From an uncultured Paracoccaceae bacterium (GTDB lineage Bacteria; Pseudomonadota; Alphaproteobacteria; Rhodobacterales; Rhodobacteraceae): DNA of 64,000 nucleotides. Position 1 is the stretch's first letter. Each line of letters begins with the position of its first letter. Below are positions 10,406 to 18,749 of this stretch, piece after piece. The notes beneath the pieces are model-generated. The model ran no database searches. It worked only from the letters and a program-made list of their open reading frames with translations, and was not told where the DNA came from. Both the position numbers and the translations under genes were made by a program. Where the stretch lies: positions 1 through 64,000 of the forward strand of contig CANLYJ010000003.1 of NCBI GenBank assembly GCA_947495295.1, given 5' to 3'.

Positions 10406-10534
10406 ATGGCCTCTTCTAAACCACCAAGCGAAACACCAAAGCCCGAAGCAAAGCCACAGGCACCGACAGCAGCAACTTTGCAGTCAAATGGCAAACCAAC
10501 GGCCCCGGTTTTCACCGACTACGCGAGCATTTAA
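10406..10534 (+). CDS. Small proline-rich hypothetical protein (42 aa)
   Basis: ATG at 10406 is preceded by AAGGA with 8-nt spacing, and the frame ends with TAA at 10534. The product is rich in Pro, Lys, Ala and Thr (PKPEAKPQAPTAA), has no hydrophobic segment and no cysteine, and ends VFTDYASI. It is probably a disordered cytosolic peptide. It was located by its strong ribosome-binding site, and the reading frame has third-position GC typical of the neighbourhood. No function is known to me. Confidence 0.55.
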   Translation: MASSKPPSETPKPEAKPQAPTAATLQSNGKPTAPVFTDYASI

Positions 10535-10581
10535 GCCCGCAACACAACGTACGAATTTGGTCAGTGGGGTATGCTGCCGCC

Positions 10582-10600
10582 GGATCGCCCTCCCCGATCC
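10582..10600 (+). terminator. Possible weak terminator hairpin after the small ORF
   Basis: GGATCG (10582-10587) pairs with CGATCC (10595-10600) around a 7-base loop. A run of seven Ts follows only at 10620-10626, too far for a textbook intrinsic terminator, so this is tentative. Confidence 0.25.
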
Positions 10601-10647
10601 TGCCTCGCCCCTCTGGCCCTTTTTTTAGCCAGTGCTATCATGCAGCC

Positions 10648-10980
10648 ATGGCAGCACTCACAACCATCCGCAATATCGGCCCCGCTTTTGAAAAAGCGTT
10701 GATCGAGGTCGGGATCACCAGCGCCGAACAGCTGCATGAACTGGGCGCGGATGCTGCATATCGCAAACTTCTCGAAAATGGATCAAAGCCGCATTTCATC
10801 GGCTATTACGTGTTGCACATGGCGCTTCAGGGTCGTCCCTGGAACGACTGCAAGGGCGAAGAAAAGAAGACGCTGCGCAAGCAATTTGACAAGATCAAAG
10901 CGACAAGTTTCGACACCGAACGATCCGAGTTGGAAGCGTTCATGAACCAGATTGGCGTGGTCGCCGTCGACAAGAAGTAA
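10648..10980 (+). CDS. TfoX carboxy-terminal-domain protein
   Basis: A 110-residue protein beginning MAALTTIRNIGPAFEKAL. The helix-hairpin-helix-like core IRNIGPAFEKALIEVGI, followed by SAEQLHELGADAAYRKLL, is typical of the TfoX C-terminal domain. That domain in TfoX/Sxy accompanies competence regulation; stand-alone versions are of unknown role. The frame extends upstream to GTG 10564, but those extra residues are low-complexity and unlike the family, so the ATG at 10648 is preferred even though its Shine-Dalgarno is poor. Confidence 0.82.
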   Translation: MAALTTIRNIGPAFEKALIEVGITSAEQLHELGADAAYRKLLENGSKPHFIGYYVLHMALQGRPWNDCKGEEKKTLRKQFDKIKATSFDTERSELEAFMNQIGVVAVDKK

Positions 10981-11021
10981 ATACCCTTCACATTGGCGCG
11001 AGAATCGTATATGTTAATGGT

Positions 11022-11441
11022 ATGAACATAGAAACGAACATTGATTTTGAACTCGACCGCCTACGCAGACTGGCATGGCGGATGGACGCAATTTTCCAAA
11101 TTCCGCGCACGCCGATTAAAATCGGCCTCGACAATATTGTGGGATTTATCCCCGTTGCGGGTGACCTTTTGACCGCTTTGCCGGGGCTATGGATGATCAA
11201 TCAGGCGCGCAAGCTTGGCGCCTCACCCGGCACGCTGGCCTATATGGTGCTGAACACGGTATTTGATACTGCCATCGGAATGATCCCGATTTTTGGCGAT
11301 TTATTCGATATGTTCTATTGCGCAAATATTCGTAATTTCAAAGCGTTAGAGCGTAACTTGAACAAAAAAGCCGCCCGCGCCAAACCGGTGCGGACGACCA
11401 TCAGAACTGTTGCGTGGTCAAACCCTAACCTGCTTGCGTAG
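11022..11441 (+). CDS. DUF4112 domain-containing membrane protein
   Basis: A 139-residue protein with the family hallmarks. The first motif, IGLDNIVGFIPVAGDLLTAL, and its echo, IGMIPIFGDLFDMFY, form two pseudo-repeated membrane-embedded segments. FCANIRNFKALE-like residues and a basic tail follow. Function of the family is unknown. It lies 40 bp after the TfoX-domain gene in the same direction and converges on ndk with 18 bp between stops. Confidence 0.85.
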   Translation: MNIETNIDFELDRLRRLAWRMDAIFQIPRTPIKIGLDNIVGFIPVAGDLLTALPGLWMINQARKLGASPGTLAYMVLNTVFDTAIGMIPIFGDLFDMFYCANIRNFKALERNLNKKAARAKPVRTTIRTVAWSNPNLLA

Positions 11442-11459
11442 GTCGGGGTTCACCCCAAT

Positions 11460-11882
11460 TTATCCAACCAGCTCAAGCCCGGAAAAGAAGAACGCGATTT
11501 CTTCGGCAGCCGTTTCGGGCGCATCTGATCCGTGAACAGAGTTTTCGCCGATCGACAGGGCAAATTCCTTGCGAATCGTGCCATCAGCCGCATCCGCAGG
11601 GTTTGTCGCACCCATAACTTCGCGGTTCTTGGCAATCGCATCTTCGCCTTCCAGAACCTGCACCACAATCGGCTCTGAGATCATGAATTCGCACAATTCG
11701 CCAAAGAACGGGCGCTCAGAATGGACGCCGTAGAACTGCTGCGCCTGTGCCAGTGTGAGCTGGATCCGCTTGGAGGCGACGATGCGCAGACCGGCCTCTT
11801 CGAATTTGGCGGCGATTTTGCCGGTCAGGTTACGCTTGGTTGCGTCGGGTTTGATAATGCTGAATGTACGCTGGATCGCCAT
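11460..11882 (-). CDS. ndk: Nucleoside-diphosphate kinase
   Basis: A 140-residue enzyme that balances nucleoside triphosphate pools by phosphate transfer through a phosphohistidine. It starts [18 protein letters not shown] and carries the active-site segment [12 protein letters not shown] with His117. The open frame extends 37 codons upstream, but the family starts at MAIQRT, so that ATG is taken. Length and motifs are normal. Divergent from the proline racemase-family gene. Confidence 0.97.
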   Translation of the reverse strand: MAIQRTFSIIKPDATKRNLTGKIAAKFEEAGLRIVASKRIQLTLAQAQQFYGVHSERPFFGELCEFMISEPIVVQVLEGEDAIAKNREVMGATNPADAADGTIRKEFALSIGENSVHGSDAPETAAEEIAFFFSGLELVG

Positions 11883-12025
11883 GTTTTCAGGGTCTTTCAT
11901 TGCTAAGGTTATGCTTTGCCAGCCCCCTAACATGGCCCCTTCGCCATGAAAAGGGGGCAGATTTTGCTTTGCACCCGACGCAAACGCGCGCAATGCTCCG
12001 CCGCAAGCGATGAAAGGACCATGGA

Positions 12026-13081
12026 ATGCGATCCACCCGCATGATCACCGCCGTTGAGGCCCATGCCGAAGGCGAAGGCGGACGTGTGATCACCGGCGGG
12101 ATGCCACACCTGCCCGGCGACACCGCGATGGCAAAGATGCAGTATATGCAGAAACATCACGACGACATTCGCACGCTGATGCTGCAGGAGCCGCGCGGCA
12201 ATCCGGCGCTGTGCTGCAACGCGCTTGTCCCGCCCTGCGACCCGACCGCTGATGCGGGGTTCATCATCATGGAACAAACCGAATACCCGCCGATGTCCGG
12301 CAGCAACGCGATTTGCGTGACGACGGTCCTGCTCGAAACCGGGATCATTCCGATGCAGGAACCCGTCACGACACTGCGGCTTGAAGCCCCTGCCGGTGTC
12401 ATCGACGTCACTGCCACTTGTAAGGATGGCAAGGTCGAGCGGGTCGCATTCGAAAACGTCCCCGCGTTCGCGATACATCTGAATGTCCCCCTAGATGTGC
12501 ATGGCCACGGTACAATCCAGGTCGATATCGCTTGGGGTGGTATGTTCTATGTCATTGCGGATGCAGCGCAATTCGGGATTGATCCGATTGCCGCAAACGG
12601 TACCGCCATTACCCGCGCATCCGAGGCGATGCGTGTTGCCGCCGCAGCGCAATATCCGGTCACCCACCCCGATAACCCCGACATCACCGGCCCGACAATC
12701 GCGCAGCTGACAGCACCGCCGACTGATCCTGCAACCAACGGACGCGGGGCAATCACCCTGTCTTCAGGCAGGTTCAATGCTGACGATCCTCATGCGATTT
12801 CTGGCGCGCTTGACCGGTCGCCCTGCGGCACGGGCACCTGCGCGAAAATGGCAGTGCTGCATGCGCGTGGACAGCTTGATCTTGGCGAGGCTTACGTCAA
12901 TGCAGGCCCGCTTGGCACGACGTTTACCGGCAGGATAGAGCGGACAACAAAAGTCGGGCCCTATGACGCCATCGTACCCAGCCTGTCAGGACGCGGCTGG
13001 ATCAGCGGCCTGTCGCAATATCTGCTCGACCCGACCGATCCATTCCCGACCGGTTTTACCATCGGCGACATCTGGGGTTGA
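12026..13081 (+). CDS. Proline racemase-family enzyme with Ser-Cys active-site pair
   Basis: A 351-residue PLP-independent epimerase/dehydratase fold. The first catalytic motif, normally MCGHG, reads MSGSN, so serine (Ser91) replaces the cysteine. The second motif, [10 protein letters not shown], keeps Cys267. Ser-Cys pairs are known in the family outside true proline racemases, so a role as 4-hydroxyproline 2-epimerase or trans-3-hydroxyproline dehydratase is more likely than proline racemisation. The start is preceded by AAGGA. It is followed 35 bp later by an MFS transporter, probably in the same operon. Confidence 0.87.
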   Translation: MRSTRMITAVEAHAEGEGGRVITGGMPHLPGDTAMAKMQYMQKHHDDIRTLMLQEPRGNPALCCNALVPPCDPTADAGFIIMEQTEYPPMSGSNAICVTTVLLETGIIPMQEPVTTLRLEAPAGVIDVTATCKDGKVERVAFENVPAFAIHLNVPLDVHGHGTIQVDIAWGGMFYVIADAAQFGIDPIAANGTAITRASEAMRVAAAAQYPVTHPDNPDITGPTIAQLTAPPTDPATNGRGAITLSSGRFNADDPHAISGALDRSPCGTGTCAKMAVLHARGQLDLGEAYVNAGPLGTTFTGRIERTTKVGPYDAIVPSLSGRGWISGLSQYLLDPTDPFPTGFTIGDIWG

Positions 13082-13116
13082 TTGCGCGCAAGCCATCCCG
13101 AGGCTAGCCTAAGCTG

Positions 13117-14427
13117 ATGTGGCAACTCATCTTCCACCCCATTTTTGGACGGCTCTTTGCTGCCCAGGTCGTGGCATTGCTTGGCACCGGCCTGCTGACT
13201 GTGGCGCTCGGGCTACTGGCCTATGATCTGGCAGGGGCGTCAGCAGGCGCTGTCCTTGGGATGGCCTACGCCATCAAAATGATCGCCTATGTCGGGCTGG
13301 CGCCAATCGCTGGGGCGTTGGTGGCCAACCTGCCCCGCAAGCCCGTGCTGATCGGGGCGGATATGATCCGGGCAGGTGTCGCGCTCATGCTGCCCTTCAT
13401 CTCAGAAATCTGGCAGATCTATATCGCGATCTTCTTGCTCCAGACTGCCTCCGCGACCTTCACGCCAACATTTCAGGCGACGATCCCTGATGTGCTGAAA
13501 GACGAAGACGACTATTCTCGCGCCCTCTCTTTGTCGCGACTGGCCTATGATATCGAAAACCTGATCAGCCCCGCCATTGCCGGGCTTCTTCTACTTGTCA
13601 TCAGCTATCACTGGCTCTTTGGCGGCACCGTGATTGGCTTCATGATTTCGGCCCTGCTGATCGGGGCCACATCGCTGCCGAAAAGGCAACAAGGCAAGGA
13701 TCGGCCATTCCGCGACCGGCTGACCCGCGGCATCCGCATCTACCTTGCCACACCACGACTGCGTGGCCTTTTGGCGCTCACGCTCACGGCTGCTGCGGCG
13801 AGTGCCTTTGTCATTGTGAACACAGTGGTTGTGGTGCGCAGCGGATTTGGCGGCAGCGATGGGGACGTGGCCATAGCTTTGGCCTGTTTCGGCGGTGGAT
13901 CCATGCTGGCAGCACTCGTGCTGCCGGCACTGCTGAAAAAGCGCAGTGACCGGCCCGTCATGATGACCGGCGCTGCATTGCTGACACTCGTGATGGGGCT
14001 CCAGGCAGTCTTTACACCGACATGGATCGTTTTCCTTGCTTTCTGGGCGCTTATGGGCCTGGGCTATGCGACCACGCTGACACCGCAGGGGCGGTTGATC
14101 CGGCGTTCTGCCCATCGCGAAGACCGCCCCGCAGTCTTTACCGCGCAATTTGCGCTGTCCCATGCTGGCTGGCTTGTGACCTACCCGCTTGCCGGTGGTC
14201 TGATGACTGCCTACGGGGCAAAAGTTACATTCTGCGTTCTCGGGGCACTGGGCCTGCTTGGCGTTGTCTCAGCATACAGACTTTGGCCGATGGGTGACCC
14301 GGTCATTGTCGCCCACAGCCACCCGGAACTGCCCAAGGATCACCCACACCTGCAGGGTGATGGTCGCCGACATGCCCATGCGCTGATCATTGATGATGAA
14401 CACCACCACTGGCCAACGCAGGGCTGA
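13117..14427 (+). CDS. MFS transporter with histidine-rich carboxy-terminal tail
   Basis: A 436-residue major-facilitator protein with about 12 hydrophobic segments. It is similar in layout to the MFS_3/enterobactin-exporter-like group and has a basic cytoplasmic loop near residues 185-205 (PKRQQGKDRPFRDRLTRG). After the last helix comes a tail of about 40 residues with HSHPELPKDHPHLQG, RHAHALIIDDE and HHH, unusual for the superfamily and suggestive of metal binding or sensing. Substrate unknown. The gene follows the proline racemase-family gene, and a double hairpin follows it immediately. Confidence 0.85.
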   Translation: MWQLIFHPIFGRLFAAQVVALLGTGLLTVALGLLAYDLAGASAGAVLGMAYAIKMIAYVGLAPIAGALVANLPRKPVLIGADMIRAGVALMLPFISEIWQIYIAIFLLQTASATFTPTFQATIPDVLKDEDDYSRALSLSRLAYDIENLISPAIAGLLLLVISYHWLFGGTVIGFMISALLIGATSLPKRQQGKDRPFRDRLTRGIRIYLATPRLRGLLALTLTAAAASAFVIVNTVVVVRSGFGGSDGDVAIALACFGGGSMLAALVLPALLKKRSDRPVMMTGAALLTLVMGLQAVFTPTWIVFLAFWALMGLGYATTLTPQGRLIRRSAHREDRPAVFTAQFALSHAGWLVTYPLAGGLMTAYGAKVTFCVLGALGLLGVVSAYRLWPMGDPVIVAHSHPELPKDHPHLQGDGRRHAHALIIDDEHHHWPTQG

Positions 14428-14472
14428 CAAAGTTTTACAAAAACTTTGACCAAAATCCTTGGAAGGATTTTG
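14428..14472 (+). terminator. Double-hairpin element, copy 1 (probable terminator)
   Basis: Two adjacent hairpins start at the base after the MFS stop codon. The first pairs CAAAGTTTT (14428-14436) with AAAACTTTG (14440-14448) over a 3-nt loop. The second pairs CAAAATCCTT (14451-14460) with AAGGATTTTG (14463-14472) over a 2-nt loop. The same architecture recurs at 16390-16435. Confidence 0.65.
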
Positions 14473-14522
14473 CGTCGCGCCATCAATTGACCTGACACTC
14501 CAGATGAAGCATAGCGCCTCTT

Positions 14523-16376
14523 ATGCTCAAGATTTCAGACATCACCTACTCCGTCGAAGGCCGCACGCTGGTCGAAAACGCGACCGTCACTATTCCGACC
14601 GGGCACAAGGTTGGTCTGGTCGGACGTAACGGCTCTGGCAAGACGACGCTGTTCCGCGTGATCCGTGGCGAAATGGTGCTGGACACGGGCAATGTCAGCA
14701 TACCAAAGGGTTGGAAGATCGGCGGCGTCAGCCAAGAGGTACCGGGCAATGAGGTATCGCTGATCACCACCGTCCTGCGCGCCGACACCGAACGCGAGGC
14801 ACTGCTGGCCGAGGCCGAAACCGCCACAGACCCTGAACGGATCGCCGACGTGCAGACCCGGCTTGCCGATATCGACGCCTGGTCCGCCGAAGCCCGCGCG
14901 GCTACGATCCTCAAAGGCCTCGGTTTCACCCATGACGAACAACAAATGCCCTGCTCTGCCTTCTCAGGCGGTTGGCGGATGCGGGTCGCACTGGCAGCCG
15001 TCCTGTTCAGCGAACCCGATCTGTTGCTGCTGGACGAACCGACCAACTATCTCGACCTCGAAGGGGCCCTGTGGCTTGAGGCGTATCTGGTCAAGTACCC
15101 CCACACCGTGCTGATCGTCAGCCACGACCGGGAACTGCTGAACCGCTCTGTCGGTGGTATCCTGCATCTCGAAAACAAGGGTCTGATTTACTACACAGGG
15201 CCCTACGACACGTTCGCCAAGCAGCGTGCAGCCAACCGCGCTGTACAAGCTGCTGCCGCGAAAAAACAGGATGCGCAACGCGCCCATCTGCAAGCCTTTG
15301 TTGACCGCTTCAAGGCCAAAGCCTCCAAAGCCAAACAGGCCCAATCCCGGGTCAAGATGCTGGAAAAGATGGAAACGATCCGCGCGCCCGAAGATGCCGC
15401 GCGCACGGTCTTCACCTTTCCCGAGCCTGAAGAGCTTTCGCCCCCCATCATCGCCACCGAAGGCGCTGCCGTCGGCTATGGCAACCACATCGTGCTGCAT
15501 GATCTGAACCTGCGCATCGACCAGGACGACCGTATCGCCCTGTTGGGGCGCAATGGCGAAGGCAAATCGACGCTGTCAAAAATGCTGTCGGATCGACTGC
15601 CGGTTGCGCGCGGCAAGATGGTCCGTTCCAACAAGCTGCGCATCGGTTTTTTCGCCCAACATCAGGTCGAGGAGTTGCGCGTCGAAGAAACCCCGCTCGA
15701 CCACCTGTTCCGGGAACGACCGACCGAAGGCCAAGCCAGGCTGCGCGCCCGCCTCGCCGGATTCGGACTTGGCGCCGATCAGGCCGATACCGAAGTCGGG
15801 CGGTTATCTGGCGGGCAAAAGGCGCGGCTCTCGCTGTTGCTGGCTACACTGCCCGCCCCGCATCTGTTGATCCTTGATGAGCCGACCAACCACCTTGATA
15901 TCGAATCCCGCGAGGCATTGGTCGAAGCGCTCACCGCTTATTCGGGTGCGGTGATCCTCGTCAGCCATGATATGCACCTGCTAAGCATGGTGGCTGACAG
16001 GCTTTGGCTGGTGAAAGACGGGCATGTGAAACCTTACGACGACGACCTGCCCGCCTATCGCAAGATGCTGCTAACGCCCGACAAACCGGCCGAAAAGGAC
16101 AAGCCGAAACCTGTCAAAGCAGCCAAGCCCACCCGCGAGGCATTGCAAACCCTCCGCGCGGACGTTCGGCGGAACGAAGAGCGGGTCAAGAAAATCAACG
16201 ATATGCGCGACAAACTTGCTAAGAAGCTCGCCGACCCCGTCCTTTACGAGGACGGCAAAGCAGGCGAGTTGGCAACATGGAACAAGAAATACGCCGAGAT
16301 CATGGATGGGCTGGCACGCGCGGAGGCGCTGTGGATGGCAGCACTCGAAAAGCTTGAAGAGGCGCAAAAGACATGA
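14523..16376 (+). CDS. ABC-F family ATPase (translation factor, YheS/Uup-like)
   Basis: A 617-residue soluble protein with two ABC domains and no membrane segment. The first Walker A is GRNGSGKT at about 34-41, with signature FSGGWRMR and Walker B LLLLDEPTNYLD. The second half has GRNGEGKS, signature LSGGQKAR and LILDEPTNHLD. The interdomain linker (P-site tRNA interaction motif) is basic and helical at about 235-290, and a basic coiled-coil follows the second domain at about 525-615. ABC-F proteins act on ribosomes or protect them from drugs; the exact subgroup is not certain. Flanked on both sides by the double-hairpin element. Confidence 0.92.
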   Translation: MLKISDITYSVEGRTLVENATVTIPTGHKVGLVGRNGSGKTTLFRVIRGEMVLDTGNVSIPKGWKIGGVSQEVPGNEVSLITTVLRADTEREALLAEAETATDPERIADVQTRLADIDAWSAEARAATILKGLGFTHDEQQMPCSAFSGGWRMRVALAAVLFSEPDLLLLDEPTNYLDLEGALWLEAYLVKYPHTVLIVSHDRELLNRSVGGILHLENKGLIYYTGPYDTFAKQRAANRAVQAAAAKKQDAQRAHLQAFVDRFKAKASKAKQAQSRVKMLEKMETIRAPEDAARTVFTFPEPEELSPPIIATEGAAVGYGNHIVLHDLNLRIDQDDRIALLGRNGEGKSTLSKMLSDRLPVARGKMVRSNKLRIGFFAQHQVEELRVEETPLDHLFRERPTEGQARLRARLAGFGLGADQADTEVGRLSGGQKARLSLLLATLPAPHLLILDEPTNHLDIESREALVEALTAYSGAVILVSHDMHLLSMVADRLWLVKDGHVKPYDDDLPAYRKMLLTPDKPAEKDKPKPVKAAKPTREALQTLRADVRRNEERVKKINDMRDKLAKKLADPVLYEDGKAGELATWNKKYAEIMDGLARAEALWMAALEKLEEAQKT

Positions 16377-16389
16377 GCGTCTGCGCAAA

Positions 16390-16435
16390 CAAACTTTCAA
16401 CGAAAGTTTGGTGTCAAATCCTTGGTAAGGATTTG
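16390..16435 (+). terminator. Double-hairpin element, copy 2 (probable terminator)
   Basis: Starts 13 bases after the ABC-F stop codon. Hairpin one is CAAACTTTC (16390-16398) with GAAAGTTTG (16402-16410), loop 3. Hairpin two is CAAATCCTT (16415-16423) with AAGGATTTG (16427-16435), loop 3. The architecture matches 14428-14472, but arm bases differ with compensating changes, so pairing is what is kept. Confidence 0.65.
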
Positions 16436-16476
16436 CATCCTTGCCCCCGTGCCCAAAACCAACCAACGTCCCGCCC

Positions 16477-17106
16477 ATGACCGAAATTCCCGCCCTTATC
16501 GCCGCTTTCACGACGATGTTCATTATCATCGACCCGCCCGGTCTCGCACCGGTGTTCATCGCGCTCACGCAAGGGATGTCCGCCGCCCAACGACGTGCCA
16601 TTGCGATCCGGGCCTGTGTCGTCTCTGCCGTTTTGATGATCCTCTTTCTGTTTCTGGGCGAAACAGTGTTGGGCTTTATCGGCATTTCGATGGATGCGTT
16701 CCGGATCGCTGGTGGTATTCTGCTTTTCCTCACGGCCCTCGACATGCTGTTCCAACGCAGGCAGGCGCGACGCGAAGACAGTGCAGCCGAAGGTCAGGCC
16801 GAACATCACGACGATCCGTCGGTCTTCCCCCTCGCCCTGCCCCTGATCGTGGGGCCCGGTGCGATCACGACGATCATCCTTTTGGCGGGTCAGGCCGAAG
16901 GTGCCCGCGATTTCGGGGCGATTGCTGGCGTGTTGATGGCGGTTCTGCTGATCGTCTTTGCAGCCTTCCTTGCAGCACCCGCAATTGAACGGGTCTTGGG
17001 CAAGACCGGGTTGAACATTGTCACCCGCGTGCTTGGGATGCTTCTGGCCGCGCTGGCGGTCCAATTCGTGCTGGACGGATTGCGGGGTTTCGGGATCGGC
17101 GGTTAG
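16477..17106 (+). CDS. MarC-family integral membrane protein
   Basis: A 209-residue protein with six predicted membrane helices. The family signature FTTMFIIIDPPGLAPVFIAL lies near the amino terminus and IVGPGAITTIILL in the middle. A charged loop of about 35 residues (RRQARREDSAAEGQAEHHDD) separates the two halves. MarC was once linked to multiple antibiotic resistance in Escherichia coli, but that link was not upheld and the function is unknown. The start is placed at MTEIPALI, where family similarity begins. Confidence 0.88.
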   Translation: MTEIPALIAAFTTMFIIIDPPGLAPVFIALTQGMSAAQRRAIAIRACVVSAVLMILFLFLGETVLGFIGISMDAFRIAGGILLFLTALDMLFQRRQARREDSAAEGQAEHHDDPSVFPLALPLIVGPGAITTIILLAGQAEGARDFGAIAGVLMAVLLIVFAAFLAAPAIERVLGKTGLNIVTRVLGMLLAALAVQFVLDGLRGFGIGG

Positions 17107-17122
17107 TGCCTATATCAAAACC

Positions 17123-17701
17123 ATGAGCACAGATCAGATCATGCAACTGACATATCTCGTCCTGTTGGGCGCGGCGATTGGTGGATCGGCTATCGTGGCC
17201 GGACGAAACAATATGGGCAAGATGGCCCAACAGGCAGCGATCTGGGCGTTGATCTTTGTCGGGGTTGTTGGGGCCTACGGATTGTGGGACGAAATTGGGC
17301 GCGATGTGACGTCGCGCCAAAATGTGATGGATGATGGCCGGGTCAGTGTGCCGCGCAGCCCAGATGGCCATTATTACCTGACACTTGATGTCAATGACGT
17401 CCCTATCCGTTTTGTGGTTGATACCGGGGCCAGTCAGGTTGTGCTGACGCAAGATGACGCACGGCGGATCGGGATCGACCCTGAAACGCTCAGCTATTTT
17501 GGCTCTGCCAACACGGCCAACGGAATTGTGCGGACGGCACCCGTCAGGCTTGATACGGTCACACTTGGCGACATGCGCGACCGCGATCTGCCTGCTGTGG
17601 TGAATGAAGGGGCGATGACAGAATCGCTGCTGGGCATGACTTATCTTGATCAGTATGATCGGATCGAGATTAGCCGTGGCGAACTGGTACTGACGCGATG
17701 A
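17123..17701 (+). CDS. Retropepsin-like aspartic protease, membrane anchored (TIGR02281 type)
   Basis: A 192-residue protein. Two hydrophobic segments at about 8-27 and 38-56 anchor a periplasmic domain. That domain has the aspartic-protease motif FVVDTGASQVVL with catalytic Asp100, and later ESLLGMTYLDQ, the psi-loop region of single-domain retropepsins. Such proteases work as dimers. Its start lies 16 bp after the marC stop codon, and its own stop codon overlaps the start of a tiny lipoprotein gene (ATGA), so the three genes are probably co-transcribed. Confidence 0.87.
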   Translation: MSTDQIMQLTYLVLLGAAIGGSAIVAGRNNMGKMAQQAAIWALIFVGVVGAYGLWDEIGRDVTSRQNVMDDGRVSVPRSPDGHYYLTLDVNDVPIRFVVDTGASQVVLTQDDARRIGIDPETLSYFGSANTANGIVRTAPVRLDTVTLGDMRDRDLPAVVNEGAMTESLLGMTYLDQYDRIEISRGELVLTR

Positions 17702-17808
17702 TCCGATTGATCCCGATTCTTGTCCTGCTGGGCGCTTGCGCGCCCACGCCAACGGAACTTCCTGCGGATTTCGACCCGACCTTCCAGTTCTTCCTGCCGC
17801 CTGAATAA
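17698..17808 (+). CDS. Very small lipoprotein (36 aa)
   Basis: ATG at 17698 overlaps the stop of the retropepsin gene in the form ATGA, and the frame ends with TAA at 17808. The product has a short signal peptide and lipobox, LVLLGACAPTPTELP. Lipidation at that cysteine would leave a mature peptide of about 23 residues ending FQFFLPPE. The translational coupling and the lipobox argue that it is real. It may be an envelope partner of the protease, which is inference. Confidence 0.6.
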   Translation: MIRLIPILVLLGACAPTPTELPADFDPTFQFFLPPE

Positions 17809-18666
17809 TCAGGCGATCAGGTCAGGCCAGATCGCCTGGTTTTTGGCCGCAAACGGGCCGATATGACCAATGTCACGCAGACCATACCGCGTCGGGTCCA
17901 CGACCAACTGGGTTTTTGCGGCACCTTGATAGAATTGCATCAAACGCCAGACTACCGCAGGTGGGACCATCACGTCATCCTTCATGGCGACAAATTTCAT
18001 CGGGGCCTTCAACCCGTTCCAATCCGGCATCGGCAGGGTGTAGCCGATATCGCGCGCAAATGAACTGCGCGAGGTACACCAGCGGCGCCATTGCCAGAAC
18101 ACGCCCGACGGGATGTTACTGCCAAAACGCAGACGCTTGCCCGGCATATACCCGGCGACAGCCGTGGCAGGCGGCCCCATAAGATACCAATAGGCCGCCG
18201 CCGTCAGACGATACGGGAACGGATGGTCCATGACATGGGCCGGACCGGATGCAACGGCGATTACCCGGTCAATCCGGTCCAGATCGGTCTGGAATGACAA
18301 CAACATTCCCCCAAGTGAATGACCTATGACCCACAGCGGCAAATGCGGGAACATACAGCGCAGATGATCACGCGCGACCTGCTGGTCATGCACACCCCAA
18401 TCAGCCATCGTGGCCTTGGACGCCTTCATTGGGCCGCGGGCGGATGCCCCGAAATCCCGGTAGTCATAGGTCATGCAGGCGATGTTCTGCGTGGTGGCCA
18501 GCCAGCCCGCGAAATCCGCATAATAGCGTTGCGGGACACCCGTGGCACCATGCAGGACAGCGACAGCCTTTGGCGGTGTTGCGGTCAGATAAAGACGGCC
18601 CCGCAGCTTGTAACCGCCAGAGTAGAACCACTGATCCTCGAAACCGATACCCACATGCATGTTCAT
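17809..18666 (-). CDS. Alpha/beta hydrolase
   Basis: A 285-residue serine hydrolase fold. The nucleophile elbow GHSLGG lies at about 115-120 (Ser117), the oxyanion-side HGATG at about 39-43, and a late DIGHIG could supply the catalytic histidine. The start is MNMHVG, with GGAGGG 6-10 nt upstream. The carboxy-terminal half contains many tryptophans (FWQWRRWCTS). It is divergent from a TetR gene, and the only promoter space between them contains two TetR-type palindromes, so it is very likely controlled by that repressor. Substrate unknown; its stop codon abuts that of the small lipoprotein. Confidence 0.85.
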   Translation of the reverse strand: MNMHVGIGFEDQWFYSGGYKLRGRLYLTATPPKAVAVLHGATGVPQRYYADFAGWLATTQNIACMTYDYRDFGASARGPMKASKATMADWGVHDQQVARDHLRCMFPHLPLWVIGHSLGGMLLSFQTDLDRIDRVIAVASGPAHVMDHPFPYRLTAAAYWYLMGPPATAVAGYMPGKRLRFGSNIPSGVFWQWRRWCTSRSSFARDIGYTLPMPDWNGLKAPMKFVAMKDDVMVPPAVVWRLMQFYQGAAKTQLVVDPTRYGLRDIGHIGPFAAKNQAIWPDLIA

Positions 18667-18682
18667 CACGTGCCCTCCAAAT

Positions 18683-18702
18683 AATAGACCGGTCGGTCTA
18701 TT
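18683..18702. promoter_or_regulatory. TetR-type operator, site 1
   Basis: Inverted repeat AATAGACCG (18683-18691) and CGGTCTATT (18694-18702) with a 2-bp centre. The core TAGACC-N4-GGTCTA is the form bound by many TetR-family repressors. It lies 17 bp upstream of the hydrolase start. Confidence 0.75.
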
Positions 18703-18713
18703 TGATATAGCAG

Positions 18714-18729
18714 TAGACCAGTCGGTCCA
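18714..18729. promoter_or_regulatory. TetR-type operator, site 2
   Basis: TAGACCAGTCGGTCCA is a degenerate copy of site 1, with three differences over the 16-bp core. Its centre lies 29 bp from the centre of site 1 and 28-29 bp before the tetR start. Together the two sites cover the shared promoter region. Confidence 0.6.
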
Positions 18730-18749
18730 ATCATGCAATACCTGATTGC

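Noticed and set aside
16414-17064. Leftward 216-codon frame opposite marC
   Set aside because: Antisense to a clear membrane-protein gene; composition (His, Asp, Arg, Gln rich) is what antisense of hydrophobic codons gives.
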